DNA of 64,000 bases from Arcobacteraceae bacterium (GTDB lineage Bacteria; Campylobacterota; Campylobacteria; Campylobacterales; Arcobacteraceae), in NCBI GenBank assembly GCA_023138835.1, contig JAGLOP010000003.1, positions 62,001 to 126,000 of the forward strand, in the 5' to 3' direction. A model generated the notes under the pieces. That model did not search any database. It saw only the letters and a program-made list of their open reading frames with translations, and was not told where the DNA came from. Below, piece by piece: positions 45,384-54,153 of the stretch; positions within the stretch are counted from its first letter, which is position 1, and each line of letters opens with the position of its first letter. The translations under genes were made by a program, and so were the position numbers.

Positions 45384-46505
45384 TCAAGTTTGATTAGGTG
45401 ATCTATCAGCCTTACATTTTGGATCATCCAAATGACAATCATTAAACAGATAACAGCTTTTTTTACATACTGACACAAGCATAAGCATTAAAGGCACTTC
45501 AATTAAAACACCCACCACAGTTGCCAATGCCGCTCCAGAAGATAACCCAAAAAGCATAACAGCAGTTGCTATTGCCACTTCAAAATGATTAGAAGCTCCA
45601 ATCATAGCAGCAGGTGCTGCATCATGGTAAGAAAGTTTTAACCACCTTGCAAATACAAAATAACCTATAGAAAAAATAAAGATTGTTTGTATGAAAAGAG
45701 GAATTGCAATCCATAAAATAGTGAGTGGATTATTGATGATAACTTCACCCTTAAACGAAAAAAGCAAAATTAATGTTAAGAGTAATGCTGTTATACTAAT
45801 AGGTGTAAGCCAATGTAAAAACTTTTCATTGAACCACTCAATACCTTTATGTTTGATTATCCACTTTCTTGATAAATAACCTGCAATTAACGGTAATGCC
45901 ACATAAATTGAGACAGAAAGCAACATAGTTTTCCAAGGTACGGGCATAGAATTTACATTGAGCAACAGTCCCCCTAGTGGACCATATAGAAAAAGCATTA
46001 TTAAAGAATTAATTGCAACCATCACCAAAGTTAAACCATCGTTACCTTTTGCAAGATAACCCCACATTAGAACCATTGCAGTACACGGTGCAATGCCCAG
46101 CAAAATTGTACCGGCAATATAGCTTCTCCATAGCTCTACCTCTTCACCATTAGCAAGAATTTCTGTACCGGGTAAAAAGTCTTTAAATAAATAACCTAAA
46201 AAGAAATAAGCAATTGCAAACATTGTAAACGGCTTAATAGCCCAGTTAATAAACAGAGTTAATAAAACTGGTTTTGGTGTTTTTGCTGATTTTATAACCT
46301 GAGTAAAATCTATTTTTACCATAATAGGATACATCATGAAAAAAAGGCAAATAGCAATAGGGATAGATACTTGATAAATAGAAAAATCATTTAGTGTTGT
46401 GGCAACATCAGGAGCCATTTTTCCCAATAAAATTCCGATTACGATACAAAGTAACACCCAAACAGTTAAATACCTCTCAAAAATAGATAAATTTTTCTCT
46501 GACAT
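45384..46505 (-). CDS. acr3: ACR3-family arsenite efflux transporter
   Basis: Exports As(III) using the proton gradient. The 373-aa protein has ten membrane helices and the ACR3 motif [18 protein letters not shown], with the essential cysteine, plus [18 protein letters not shown]. The C terminus adds a Cys-rich tail ([19 protein letters not shown]). It lies 27 nt behind the periplasmic thioredoxin gene in the arsR-led operon. Confidence 0.94.
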   Translation of the reverse strand: MSEKNLSIFERYLTVWVLLCIVIGILLGKMAPDVATTLNDFSIYQVSIPIAICLFFMMYPIMVKIDFTQVIKSAKTPKPVLLTLFINWAIKPFTMFAIAYFFLGYLFKDFLPGTEILANGEEVELWRSYIAGTILLGIAPCTAMVLMWGYLAKGNDGLTLVMVAINSLIMLFLYGPLGGLLLNVNSMPVPWKTMLLSVSIYVALPLIAGYLSRKWIIKHKGIEWFNEKFLHWLTPISITALLLTLILLFSFKGEVIINNPLTILWIAIPLFIQTIFIFSIGYFVFARWLKLSYHDAAPAAMIGASNHFEVAIATAVMLFGLSSGAALATVVGVLIEVPLMLMLVSVCKKSCYLFNDCHLDDPKCKADRSPNQT

Positions 46506-46532
46506 ATTGTTAATTCCTCTTTTTTTTATAAC

Positions 46533-46934
46533 TTATAGTACCTTTAAAGTTTTTAACTTTTTTTCTAACTCTTCTTGTTCTATAACTCCCATATGAGCAT
46601 CAACTATATTACCTTCTTTATCTAAATATTTTTGTGTTGGTATCATTCTTATTTTAAATTTTTTAGCTGTGTTCATATCTTTATAAATATCTATAAAGTA
46701 AATATTTGATTTTGGATATTTATTTTTTATTTTATAAAGTAATTTACCCATCACTACACAACCGTGGCAACTTGTAGATCCAAATTCTAACATCATAGGA
46801 ACTTTTCCTATTTTATCTTTTATTTGTGAAAAAGGTGTTGCTTCTAGCATTGGCTCATCAGAAGAAGCATTTGCACTACTTAATCCAAATATTGTTAAAA
46901 ATACAATAAGCATTTTTGAAACTATTTTTCCCAT
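46533..46934 (-). CDS. Periplasmic thioredoxin-like protein
   Basis: A 133-aa precursor with a signal peptide (about 1-23) and a thioredoxin fold with active site TSCHGCVVM and cis-proline RMIPTQKYL. It follows ccdA by 13 nt, so CcdA probably feeds it electrons from the cytosol. It could reduce disulfides or heme-site cysteines in the periplasm; its place in an arsenic operon is unusual but is seen in other Campylobacterota. Confidence 0.88.
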   Translation of the reverse strand: MGKIVSKMLIVFLTIFGLSSANASSDEPMLEATPFSQIKDKIGKVPMMLEFGSTSCHGCVVMGKLLYKIKNKYPKSNIYFIDIYKDMNTAKKFKIRMIPTQKYLDKEGNIVDAHMGVIEQEELEKKLKTLKVL

Positions 46935-46947
46935 TTTATCTATCCTT

Positions 46948-47649
46948 TTAGAAATTTAATGAGGCTTTATAAATAAAATAAAACCCAATAACAATTAACA
47001 TTAAAATAAAAAAGGTATTTATATATTTACCTATTTTATTTAAAAATTTATTTGAAACTATACTTTGTGTAAAACCTATAGAGATACCTGCAAATAAAAG
47101 TAGACTAGCATGTCCTATTGCAAATACTAAAACTAAAATATAAGAGTAAATCCATCCCGTTTGTTCTGCAACAGTTATAATTGCAACTAATGGAGCAGAA
47201 GCACATGGACTACTTACAAGACCAAAAATAAGTCCAATAATAATTGCTCCATAAAGTTTATATTTTAAAAATCTATTTGTGATTTTATTTTTATCAAAAC
47301 TTCCAATCCATCCAAGAGAGAAAGCCACCACAATAAAAGTTGCAATTGAAGCTAAACCATAGGCCCAAAATGGAGCGACACTTAGCATCATTCCTACTTT
47401 TGCAACTATTAACATAAGAATTGAAAAGCTAATAATAAGTCCAACTACAAATAAAAATGAATATTTATAAATAAATAATTTCTTTTGTTTTTCATTTAAA
47501 TCACTACTTAAAGTTACTGCACTTCCTACTAAAAGAGGAAGTGTTACTATACTACAAGGAGCAAGGGCTGTTAAAATTCCAATACCAAAAGATGCTAATA
47601 TTGCATATATATCATAATTTTGTACATACTCTATTAAAATATTTTCCAT
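46948..47649 (-). CDS. ccdA: Cytochrome c biogenesis protein CcdA (thiol-electron transporter)
   Basis: A 233-aa membrane protein with six helices and the paired cysteines of CcdA/DsbD in ALAPCSIVTLPLL (helix 1) and LVSSPCASAPL (helix 4). It moves reducing equivalents from cytosolic thioredoxin to periplasmic partners. It begins immediately after the arsR stop and precedes the periplasmic thioredoxin gene, a likely redox pair. Confidence 0.92.
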   Translation of the reverse strand: MENILIEYVQNYDIYAILASFGIGILTALAPCSIVTLPLLVGSAVTLSSDLNEKQKKLFIYKYSFLFVVGLIISFSILMLIVAKVGMMLSVAPFWAYGLASIATFIVVAFSLGWIGSFDKNKITNRFLKYKLYGAIIIGLIFGLVSSPCASAPLVAIITVAEQTGWIYSYILVLVFAIGHASLLLFAGISIGFTQSIVSNKFLNKIGKYINTFFILMLIVIGFYFIYKASLNF

Positions 47650-47979
47650 CTATTTATCTTTTAATATTTCTTTTAATTTACACTCTTTATTTAATATGGG
47701 CATCTCTAGTTCCAAATAACTAATCTCTTCTAATACATTTTGTCTAAATTTATCAAGAGGTTTTCTAATACTGTAATAAGCCCAGCGACCTTTTCTATTC
47801 ACTTTTAAAAAGCCCGCTTCTTTTAATATTTTTAAATGTCGTGATATTCTTGATTGAATCATATCAAATGAATTTTCTATATCACATACACAAACTTCAT
47901 CATTTTCATTAATAAATCTAAGTATTTTTAATCGTGTTTCATCATTTATTGAACTAACTGTTTTAAGAAATATATCCAT
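47650..47979 (-). CDS. arsR: ArsR-family arsenic-responsive repressor
   Basis: A 109-aa winged-helix repressor. The metal-sensing motif EVCVCDIE (Cys30, Cys32) matches the ELCVCDL motif of As(III)-binding ArsR, and the recognition helix region is SRISRHLKILKEAG. The ATG follows AAAGGA. It heads the operon arsR-ccdA-trx-acr3. A dyad (48031-48052) lies just upstream of its -10 box, so it is presumably autoregulated. Confidence 0.95.
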   Translation of the reverse strand: MDIFLKTVSSINDETRLKILRFINENDEVCVCDIENSFDMIQSRISRHLKILKEAGFLKVNRKGRWAYYSIRKPLDKFRQNVLEEISYLELEMPILNKECKLKEILKDK

Positions 47980-48009
47980 AGATACTACATCCTTTTTTAA
48001 AATTTAGAA

Positions 48010-48015
48010 ATTATA
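48010..48015 (-). promoter_or_regulatory. Candidate -10 box for arsR
   Basis: TATAAT on the minus strand, about 30 nt upstream of the arsR start. The operator dyad begins 16 nt further upstream, overlapping the expected -35. Confidence 0.5.
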
Positions 48016-48030
48016 TCATAATATAGTCTA

Positions 48031-48052
48031 TATATCAAGATATATTGATATA
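48031..48052. promoter_or_regulatory. ArsR operator upstream of arsR
   Basis: TATATCAA and TTGATATA are perfectly complementary arms around GATATA, a 22-bp dyad with one central mismatch. It has the ATCAA-N6-TTGAT form typical of ArsR/SmtB operators and sits over the arsR promoter. Confidence 0.75.
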
Positions 48053-48092
48053 ATGTATAATATAAAATATTTCCACATTTTATTCAATTTCC

Positions 48093-48878
48093 TTATAGGT
48101 TATGTATCCCTGTTAAATTTGTATGACAAGTTGTACACTGCATTTTTCCTTGAGAATTATTTTTTACACTTGTTGTTCCTGTATGACATTTAAAACAAGA
48201 TTTTGTCTCTTGTGTAAATCTATACTGCGTTTTAAATGTGCCATTTAGTTCGGCATTTAAAAGTTCTACTGTTTTTTTTGCAACAGAAGCTGCACTTTGA
48301 GAGCATCTTTGTTTTTTTTCATAAGAATCTATCCCTTTTTTACTTTTTTTACACCATTTAGCCACAATGATATGACAAAGAACAGAACCTGAAATTGATG
48401 AAACTCCTTTTACTGGATTGGGAGTATTACTGTTATTTGAACTTAGTATAGCAACATCAACATTAGGTAGTGCTGTCTCTTCACTCCATATATAAAGTTC
48501 ATTAATGAGTTTTCTTGGATTTTTTGAAACCAATCCAATAGCAGCAGCTGCACCATTTAATGTTCCACAAAGAGTTCCCCAGCTTGCAACTCCACTTGCT
48601 CCATAGGACATCATCTCAAAAGGAAATGTTGAATACGGTGTTCCAAATCTATCTGCTAATTCACCTATGATAGCTTCAAAAACGGCGTACATACATCCAT
48701 GCTTATGATATCCTCTATAAGCCCTTGCTGCAACCAAATTAGAATCTAATTCTTTATATTCCCAAGGTACAGATGATACTTTTTCATTTGAGAAAACCGG
48801 TGCTGCAAGAAGAGTTGATGTAGCACTAAGAGCTAAACCACCAATTCCAGTTAAAGCCTTTCTTCTTGAATTATCCAT
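48093..48878 (-). CDS. Tat-exported split-Soret-like cytochrome c (C_GCAxxG_C_C family)
   Basis: A 261-aa precursor with a twin-arginine-like leader (NSRRKALTGIGG, cleavable to about LLAAP). The central domain resembles the C_GCAxxG_C_C redox family (KHGCMYAVFEAII, GASGVASWGTLCGTLNGAAAAIG). Two c-type heme motifs are at the C terminus: CFKCH (228-232) and CTTCH (248-252). This matches the split-Soret cytochrome of Desulfovibrio. It is located between arsM and the arsR operator, in the same direction as both. The electron partner is unknown. Confidence 0.85.
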   Translation of the reverse strand: MDNSRRKALTGIGGLALSATSTLLAAPVFSNEKVSSVPWEYKELDSNLVAARAYRGYHKHGCMYAVFEAIIGELADRFGTPYSTFPFEMMSYGASGVASWGTLCGTLNGAAAAIGLVSKNPRKLINELYIWSEETALPNVDVAILSSNNSNTPNPVKGVSSISGSVLCHIIVAKWCKKSKKGIDSYEKKQRCSQSAASVAKKTVELLNAELNGTFKTQYRFTQETKSCFKCHTGTTSVKNNSQGKMQCTTCHTNLTGIHNL

Positions 48879-48927
48879 AATTAACTCCTTTTATGAAATA
48901 AATTTATTTTTTGCTACAATTTATAGT

Positions 48928-49704
48928 TTATTTAACAGCTTCAATATTAGATGAAACAATATAATTTTCAATATTGTTAGACCAATCTTTTAAAAACTCT
49001 CTACTTTCGTTTTTTGGTGTAATTTTAATATTTTTAAATCCAGAATTTTGTAGCATGATTTTTAAATCATCTATAAAAACAGCTCCCGCAATACAGCTGC
49101 CATAACTATCCAAATCAATCATATCACTTGGTATATCTTTGGTTAAAACCACATCCGATATTGCCAATCTTCCACCTGTTTTTAAAACTCTATATGCTTC
49201 GTTAAAAACTCTTTGTTTATCAAGTGATAAATTAATAACGCAATTTGATATTATCACATCAATACTATTATCTTTTACAGGTAGATTTTCAATCTCTCCT
49301 AGCCTAAAATCTACATTTTGATACTTGTTGTCTTTGGCATTTTTTCTAGCTTTTTGTACCATTTCTCTTGTCATATCTACACCAATTACAAAACCCGTTT
49401 CTCCGACAGATTGCGAAGCTAAAAAACAATCCAACCCTGCACCACTTCCTAAATCTAAAACATTTTCACTTTTTTGAAATGATGCTATAGCAGATGGGTT
49501 ACCACAACCAAGACCCATATTGGATATATCAGGAATTGAATTTAACTGCTCTTGTGAGTATCCAAGATTAACAGAAGTATCATTGCTATTTATACTGCCG
49601 CCACAACAACTTGTATTGCATCCACAATCATCATTTGATACGGCAATCTTTGCATAGTTATTTACTATGGACTTTTTTTTTTCCTCTACTGTAAAATTTT
49701 TCAT
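48928..49704 (-). CDS. arsM: Arsenite S-adenosylmethionine methyltransferase
   Basis: Methylates As(III) to volatile or exportable methylarsenicals. The 258-aa protein begins with a Cys-rich stretch (CGCNTSCCGG), then LGCGNPSAIA (Cys67), SAM-binding motif LDLGSGAGLDCFLAS, ISNCVINLS and GSCIAGAV, giving the cysteines used by ArsM to hold arsenic. It lies upstream of the split-Soret-like gene on the same strand (49 nt gap). Confidence 0.93.
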   Translation of the reverse strand: MKNFTVEEKKKSIVNNYAKIAVSNDDCGCNTSCCGGSINSNDTSVNLGYSQEQLNSIPDISNMGLGCGNPSAIASFQKSENVLDLGSGAGLDCFLASQSVGETGFVIGVDMTREMVQKARKNAKDNKYQNVDFRLGEIENLPVKDNSIDVIISNCVINLSLDKQRVFNEAYRVLKTGGRLAISDVVLTKDIPSDMIDLDSYGSCIAGAVFIDDLKIMLQNSGFKNIKITPKNESREFLKDWSNNIENYIVSSNIEAVK

Positions 49705-49777
49705 AATTATCTCCTACATATATCTCTCATATATTTAATCGTCAATTCAAATTTTATAAAAGATACCTTTATAAAAT

Positions 49778-50194
49778 TTATAAGGTTATTAAAAGGTCAA
49801 GTTGCTCTTGTGTAAGTACTTTTTTAGTCTCATAAACACATTTTAAATGCACTTTAGTAGCTTGTACTTTATATGCAGCAATCTGCTCTAAAATTGTATC
49901 AAACTCTTTAAGTTCACTATCAAATTCAATTTGCTCAATAACTTTATTTTTAAACGGTGCAATCTTTTTTTTCATAGATATGATACCTTGCATAGTCTCT
50001 TTTCTGATTTGTAAAAGTTTTACTTTTTGCTCTTTAGTTAATGCAAGATCTTTATTATCCCAATTCATTTGGATTATACCCGTATAATGTGGTATCCCAC
50101 TTAAGATTAAAAACGGTGGTTTTTGTGCTGCTTGAGCAAATGTTGCTGTGACTAACAGTCCGATAAATATCGTTGCTAAATATTTTTTTAACAT
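49778..50194 (-). CDS. Periplasmic Spy/CpxP-like (LTxxQ-type) protein 2
   Basis: A 138-aa precursor with a signal peptide (about 1-22) and a helical mature part with LTKEQKVKLLQIRKET and a C-terminal LTQEQLDLLITL, in the style of Spy/CpxP/ZraP periplasmic proteins. Such proteins act as chaperones or metal buffers and tune sensor kinases. It lies just downstream of the kinase gene, with another Spy-like gene upstream of the regulator. Confidence 0.75.
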   Translation of the reverse strand: MLKKYLATIFIGLLVTATFAQAAQKPPFLILSGIPHYTGIIQMNWDNKDLALTKEQKVKLLQIRKETMQGIISMKKKIAPFKNKVIEQIEFDSELKEFDTILEQIAAYKVQATKVHLKCVYETKKVLTQEQLDLLITL

Positions 50195-50261
50195 AATTTT
50201 TCCTTATAATTTATTGTAGTATAAAATAAAAATACTTAAAAAGAAGTATAATTTTATCTTA

Positions 50262-51476
50262 TTATATATCAATAACAAAAACATTAAATCCATCATCATA
50301 AAAATATGAAAAATCAAAGTTATGTTTATCCAAAATTCTTTTTACCAAACTAAGCCCCAAGCCATAACCTTTTTGCTTTCTTGAATTGTCACATTGAGTA
50401 AAAACTTCACAGTAAAACTCCAAAGGTTTATCTAGTTTTTCACCTTTGCTTTTAATTGATATCTTTTTATCTTCTACAACTATAAATATAGGTTTTTGCG
50501 TGCTATATTTAAGTGCATTGTCTATTAGATTTTTTAGTGCAATTGAAAGGTAACTTAAGTCTGCCTTTATATCAAACTTTGACACAATTTTGATATCGAT
50601 AAGTGTTTCATCTTCTATAAAAAGTTTTGATAAAGCTTCACTAATCAGAGTTTCTATATTGAATTTCTCAAGTTTTAATTTATACCGATTCGCATTTAAT
50701 TTCTCAAGATGTAAAAGCTCACTTGTCATATCATCCATTTGTACCAATGCTTTATTTAATATTTTTTTATATTTACTATCTTCTATCATCTCTATAGCTA
50801 ATTTTGATTTAGCAATTGGTGTTTTTAGTTCATGCCCAATATCTCGTAATAATCTTTGTCTTGATGTGATTAACTCTTCAATATTAGAAGCCATTGAGTT
50901 AAAAGTGGTTGATACCTCTCCTATCTCATCATTGGTAATAATTTTAACTCTTGAACTATAATCTCCCTCTCCAAACTTTTTTATACTTTTTGAGATATTT
51001 TTTAAAGGATATATTATTTTTAGAATTATCAAAAATAAGATTATCAATATCGATATATCAGCTAAAATAAGATAATTTAGAAACTCTTTCTCCTCAAAAT
51101 TTTTATCTTGTGATAAATCTATCACTAAAATATCATCGTCAAGATACTTCATATAAAGTAAATATTTATCATCTTCATGTCGTAAAATTTTTATACTTGA
51201 TAAAGTAGTTTCATAATTGTATATAGTTTGAGATAAGTCAAAATAGTGTTGTTTATTTGTAATAATTTTAAATTCCAACTCTTTTAGTTTTCTTTTCAAA
51301 GAGTCTTGGTCGTTATTCGTTAGATATTTAAATAGTTCATCTGAGACTTGAATATATTTTTCTTTCAATAAAGATTCAAGCGTATCTTGTGTTAATTTAT
51401 TTGTTTTATTTGATACAAAAATCATCAAAGACAAACTAATTAAAAAGAGAATTAAAACTTTATTAAAAATTGACAT
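50262..51476 (-). CDS. ArsS-like sensor histidine kinase
   Basis: A 404-aa kinase with two membrane helices (about 5-22 and 136-155) flanking a ~110-residue periplasmic sensor, a HAMP domain, the dimerisation helix with phospho-His215 (DIGHELKTP), and a catalytic ATPase domain with N box NLIDNALKYS and G box KGYGLGLSLVK. Small periplasmic loop and HAMP follow the ArsS type of Campylobacterota, known for acid or metal response. It lies 3 nt behind its response regulator. Confidence 0.9.
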   Translation of the reverse strand: MSIFNKVLILFLISLSLMIFVSNKTNKLTQDTLESLLKEKYIQVSDELFKYLTNNDQDSLKRKLKELEFKIITNKQHYFDLSQTIYNYETTLSSIKILRHEDDKYLLYMKYLDDDILVIDLSQDKNFEEKEFLNYLILADISILIILFLIILKIIYPLKNISKSIKKFGEGDYSSRVKIITNDEIGEVSTTFNSMASNIEELITSRQRLLRDIGHELKTPIAKSKLAIEMIEDSKYKKILNKALVQMDDMTSELLHLEKLNANRYKLKLEKFNIETLISEALSKLFIEDETLIDIKIVSKFDIKADLSYLSIALKNLIDNALKYSTQKPIFIVVEDKKISIKSKGEKLDKPLEFYCEVFTQCDNSRKQKGYGLGLSLVKRILDKHNFDFSYFYDDGFNVFVIDI

Positions 51477-51479
51477 ATT

Positions 51480-52148
51480 TTAACATATAAATTTATACCC
51501 GATACCCCATACAGATTTTATGTATTGCGGGTCTTTTGGGTCATCACCTATTTTTTGCCGTAAATTACTTATATGCATATCTATTGTTCTGTCTTTTGTA
51601 TTATACTCTATGCCATTTACAGCATTTGATATAACTTCTCGGGACATTACTTTGTCACCATTTTGTAAAAACAGATGTAAAATATCATACTCTATTTGTG
51701 TCAAATCAACTAAATAACCATCTACTTTTATCTCCATTTTATCTTCGTCTATCTCAAAGTCACCTATAATTCTGCTTTTATTTATAGTCCTTCGTAAAAT
51801 TGCATTTATCCGAATCACCAATTCCCTTGGCTCATAAGGTTTAGCTAAATAATCATCAGCTCCCAAATCAAAGCCTAATATTTTATCACTTATCTGGTCA
51901 CGCGCAGAAGATATTATGATGGGTATAGTAGATATTTGTCTTATTTTTTTACATACATCAAAACCATCCATTTGGGGCAGCATCAAATCAAGTACAACTA
52001 GAGAGTAGTTGTTTTTATTATTTTCAAGATGTGCTAAAGCCTCTTTAGGTTTAGTAAAGGCTTCTACTTTAAAATCATAGTTTTGTAAATAATCAGTGAT
52101 AAGTTCTTGCATATCTAAATCATCTTCAATAAGTAAGATCTTTTGCAT
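51480..52148 (-). CDS. OmpR-family response regulator
   Basis: The 222-aa protein begins at the ATG at 52148, which overlaps the stop of the Spy-like gene (TGATG) and has GGAGGTGGAG upstream. The receiver has phospho-acceptor Asp54 (VVLDLMLP) and Lys in YLAKPYEP; the winged-helix DNA-binding domain contains DRTIDMHISNLRQKIGDD and ends with WGIGYKF. Cognate kinase follows. It probably controls the adjoining cytochrome and Spy-like genes. Confidence 0.94.
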   Translation of the reverse strand: MQKILLIEDDLDMQELITDYLQNYDFKVEAFTKPKEALAHLENNKNNYSLVVLDLMLPQMDGFDVCKKIRQISTIPIIISSARDQISDKILGFDLGADDYLAKPYEPRELVIRINAILRRTINKSRIIGDFEIDEDKMEIKVDGYLVDLTQIEYDILHLFLQNGDKVMSREVISNAVNGIEYNTKDRTIDMHISNLRQKIGDDPKDPQYIKSVWGIGYKFIC

Positions 52149-52519
52149 CACTCCACCTCCCAATCATCAAAATAGTGTATAAATTGTATTCTTTGTTTTA
52201 GGTTTAAAATAGTGTGTATTCTTTTTAATAACTTATTTTCTATATCATGTGCTTTTGTATCTAAAGTTAGATTGAGTTTATTTAACTTTTTTGTATCAAA
52301 AATCTCTTTTAAAAATATATCTTTTCTTTTATCTTCTATCTCTTCTTTTAGTTCTCTATATTCTTTTAGTTGGACTCTAAACTCTTTTAAAATCTTTTTT
52401 ATCTGTCTACTTTGTTTTTTCGATAAGTTTAGATGAGACAACTCTTTATTTATATGTCTATGATAACTATCAGATGCAAATAGATTAACAAAAAGTAAAA
52501 GTATAATCATAAGTTTCAT
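52148..52519 (-). CDS. Periplasmic Spy/CpxP-like protein 1
   Basis: A 123-aa precursor with a short signal peptide (about 1-15, ending LFA) and a long, charged helical mature protein (LSKKQSRQIKKILKEFRVQLKEYRELKEE, split here by type, and LNLKQRIQFIHYF) of the Spy/CpxP kind. It starts 3 nt after the cytochrome b561 gene and overlaps the response regulator by one base, joining the cytochrome cluster to the two-component genes. Confidence 0.78.
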   Translation of the reverse strand: MKLMIILLLFVNLFASDSYHRHINKELSHLNLSKKQSRQIKKILKEFRVQLKEYRELKEEIEDKRKDIFLKEIFDTKKLNKLNLTLDTKAHDIENKLLKRIHTILNLKQRIQFIHYFDDWEVE

Positions 52520-52522
52520 AAT

Positions 52523-53629
52523 TTATCCTCTAGGTATTTTAATATCTTTATCATTTAATAAACCTTGTTCGATATTATTGTGACAAGCTTTACAATTTGA
52601 TATTTTACCTACTTTTTTATTTTCAAATATTTTTTTATCAATATCATCATGTTTTCTTTTCCAATATAAAGTTTTTGTCATAGCTATTATATCTTTATCT
52701 TTAATACTTTTTAATATTTTATATGCTGATTCTTTTGTTGAATTTTCAGCACTATGAAGTATAAGATAAGCTTTTATAGATTCTTTATCTTCAACATCCA
52801 GTGAAGCATCATCACCAAAATGATTTTCTAAATTATCCATCATTTTTACCCAAGATTTTTTTGGTAGCAAAAATGGTGGATAGAGTGTATGGCAGCTTAT
52901 ACATTCATCATGGAACAATTTATGTTCCACTTTATAGTCAACAGGCTTGTTTGCATCAGCTATTAAAACATTTGAAGGTGTCATTAAAAGATAAACCAAT
53001 AAAGATATAGATAAACCTATCCATAAAATACCGAATAGTTTTTGAAATATTGTAAGCTCTAAACTTTCCTTATTGCCATCTTTATATCCAGTTATCATAG
53101 ATTCAACTGCTTTTGAATTATGAAAAAATCTATCTAATAAAACACCTGCAATATGGGCAAAAATTACAACCATAAAAGCATTTGCAAACAGTTCATGAAT
53201 ATCTTCAAATAAATCCATATCTTTAAACATTGAGATATTCAAAAAAGAAAGAACTCCCATTCCTTCTTGAGTACCATAAACAACCATTCCACTTAAAACT
53301 GATACTAAACCTAATATAATCATAGCCATAATAGCCCAACTTGAAGCTGGATTGTGACCTGTATATTGTTTTTTATTGCCAAAGATATTAAATATATACT
53401 CTTGCAAATCTTTCAAGTTAAAATTAAAATCTTTAAAATTTGAATATTTGACATCTAAAAATCCCCAGCCAATTCTAAAGATAAAAAGCGATGCTATAAC
53501 AAATCCAACTATTGCATGATATTCAAGAAGATTATCAAACTCTGCTGATATAAAAACTAGCCCTACTAAAATTACAATTAAAGTATGAAATAGCCTTGTA
53601 GGCAGGCTCCATACATATAACCTAGTCAT
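52523..53629 (-). CDS. Cytochrome b561 fused to a diheme cytochrome c domain
   Basis: A protein of about 368 aa. The N-terminal 225 residues are a b561-type membrane domain with four histidines suited to two b hemes (in numbering from the longer start: His19, His42, His149, His163). The C-terminal periplasmic domain has two c-heme motifs, CISCH (247-251) and CKACH (350-354), and is clearly homologous to the separate diheme cytochrome upstream. It likely carries electrons from quinol to the periplasm. The ATG at 53629 (MTRLYVW) is chosen; the ATG at 53641 is also possible. Both overlap the diheme gene. Confidence 0.9.
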   Translation of the reverse strand: MTRLYVWSLPTRLFHTLIVILVGLVFISAEFDNLLEYHAIVGFVIASLFIFRIGWGFLDVKYSNFKDFNFNLKDLQEYIFNIFGNKKQYTGHNPASSWAIMAMIILGLVSVLSGMVVYGTQEGMGVLSFLNISMFKDMDLFEDIHELFANAFMVVIFAHIAGVLLDRFFHNSKAVESMITGYKDGNKESLELTIFQKLFGILWIGLSISLLVYLLMTPSNVLIADANKPVDYKVEHKLFHDECISCHTLYPPFLLPKKSWVKMMDNLENHFGDDASLDVEDKESIKAYLILHSAENSTKESAYKILKSIKDKDIIAMTKTLYWKRKHDDIDKKIFENKKVGKISNCKACHNNIEQGLLNDKDIKIPRG

Positions 53630-54143
53630 CCCATTTTCCATAATTTGGAATTAGTATATCTCTTTCCCGATATATACCTTTATCTGCTGTTGTATGACAA
53701 GTTTTACAGTTGGCTAATGAACTTACCTCTTTTTGTTTGATAAGTTTTATAGGGATTTGCTTATGTTTTTTTATCATATATGGTGTTTTTGTAATAGCAA
53801 TAGGGGTAGAATATCTTGATATACTATTATTTATCCTTTTGCTTCTTTTATAGTTTGTAAACTTTTCAGCTGAATTATCAACTAAATATTTTAATATCTT
53901 TTGATTATCTTCAGGTTCTAAAGATGCATCGGTACCAAAATGGTCATCTAAACCACTCATAACTTTTTTCCAAGATCTGCTTGGAAGCAATCCAGCTTGA
54001 TAACCAAAATGACAACTTGCACACTCCTCTATATACAATTTATCAGTAGCCGGTGCTACACCTTTTCTTTGATTCCAACCCCATGAATCAGCTGCCAATA
54101 AATTACTAAAAATTAATATTCCAACAATAATTAAACTTCTCAT
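53622..54143 (-). CDS. Diheme cytochrome c (DHC family)
   Basis: A 173-aa precursor with a signal peptide (to about LLAA, residue 18) and two heme motifs, CASCH (41-45) and CKTCH (146-150). Between them is the DHC signature GLLPSRSWKKVM, DDHFGTDASLEPED. DHC is the redox partner of the SHP cytochrome in Rhodobacter-type clusters, and an SHP-like gene lies 10 nt upstream. Confidence 0.9.
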   Translation of the reverse strand: MRSLIIVGILIFSNLLAADSWGWNQRKGVAPATDKLYIEECASCHFGYQAGLLPSRSWKKVMSGLDDHFGTDASLEPEDNQKILKYLVDNSAEKFTNYKRSKRINNSISRYSTPIAITKTPYMIKKHKQIPIKLIKQKEVSSLANCKTCHTTADKGIYRERDILIPNYGKWDD

Positions 54144-54153
54144 AACTTATCCT

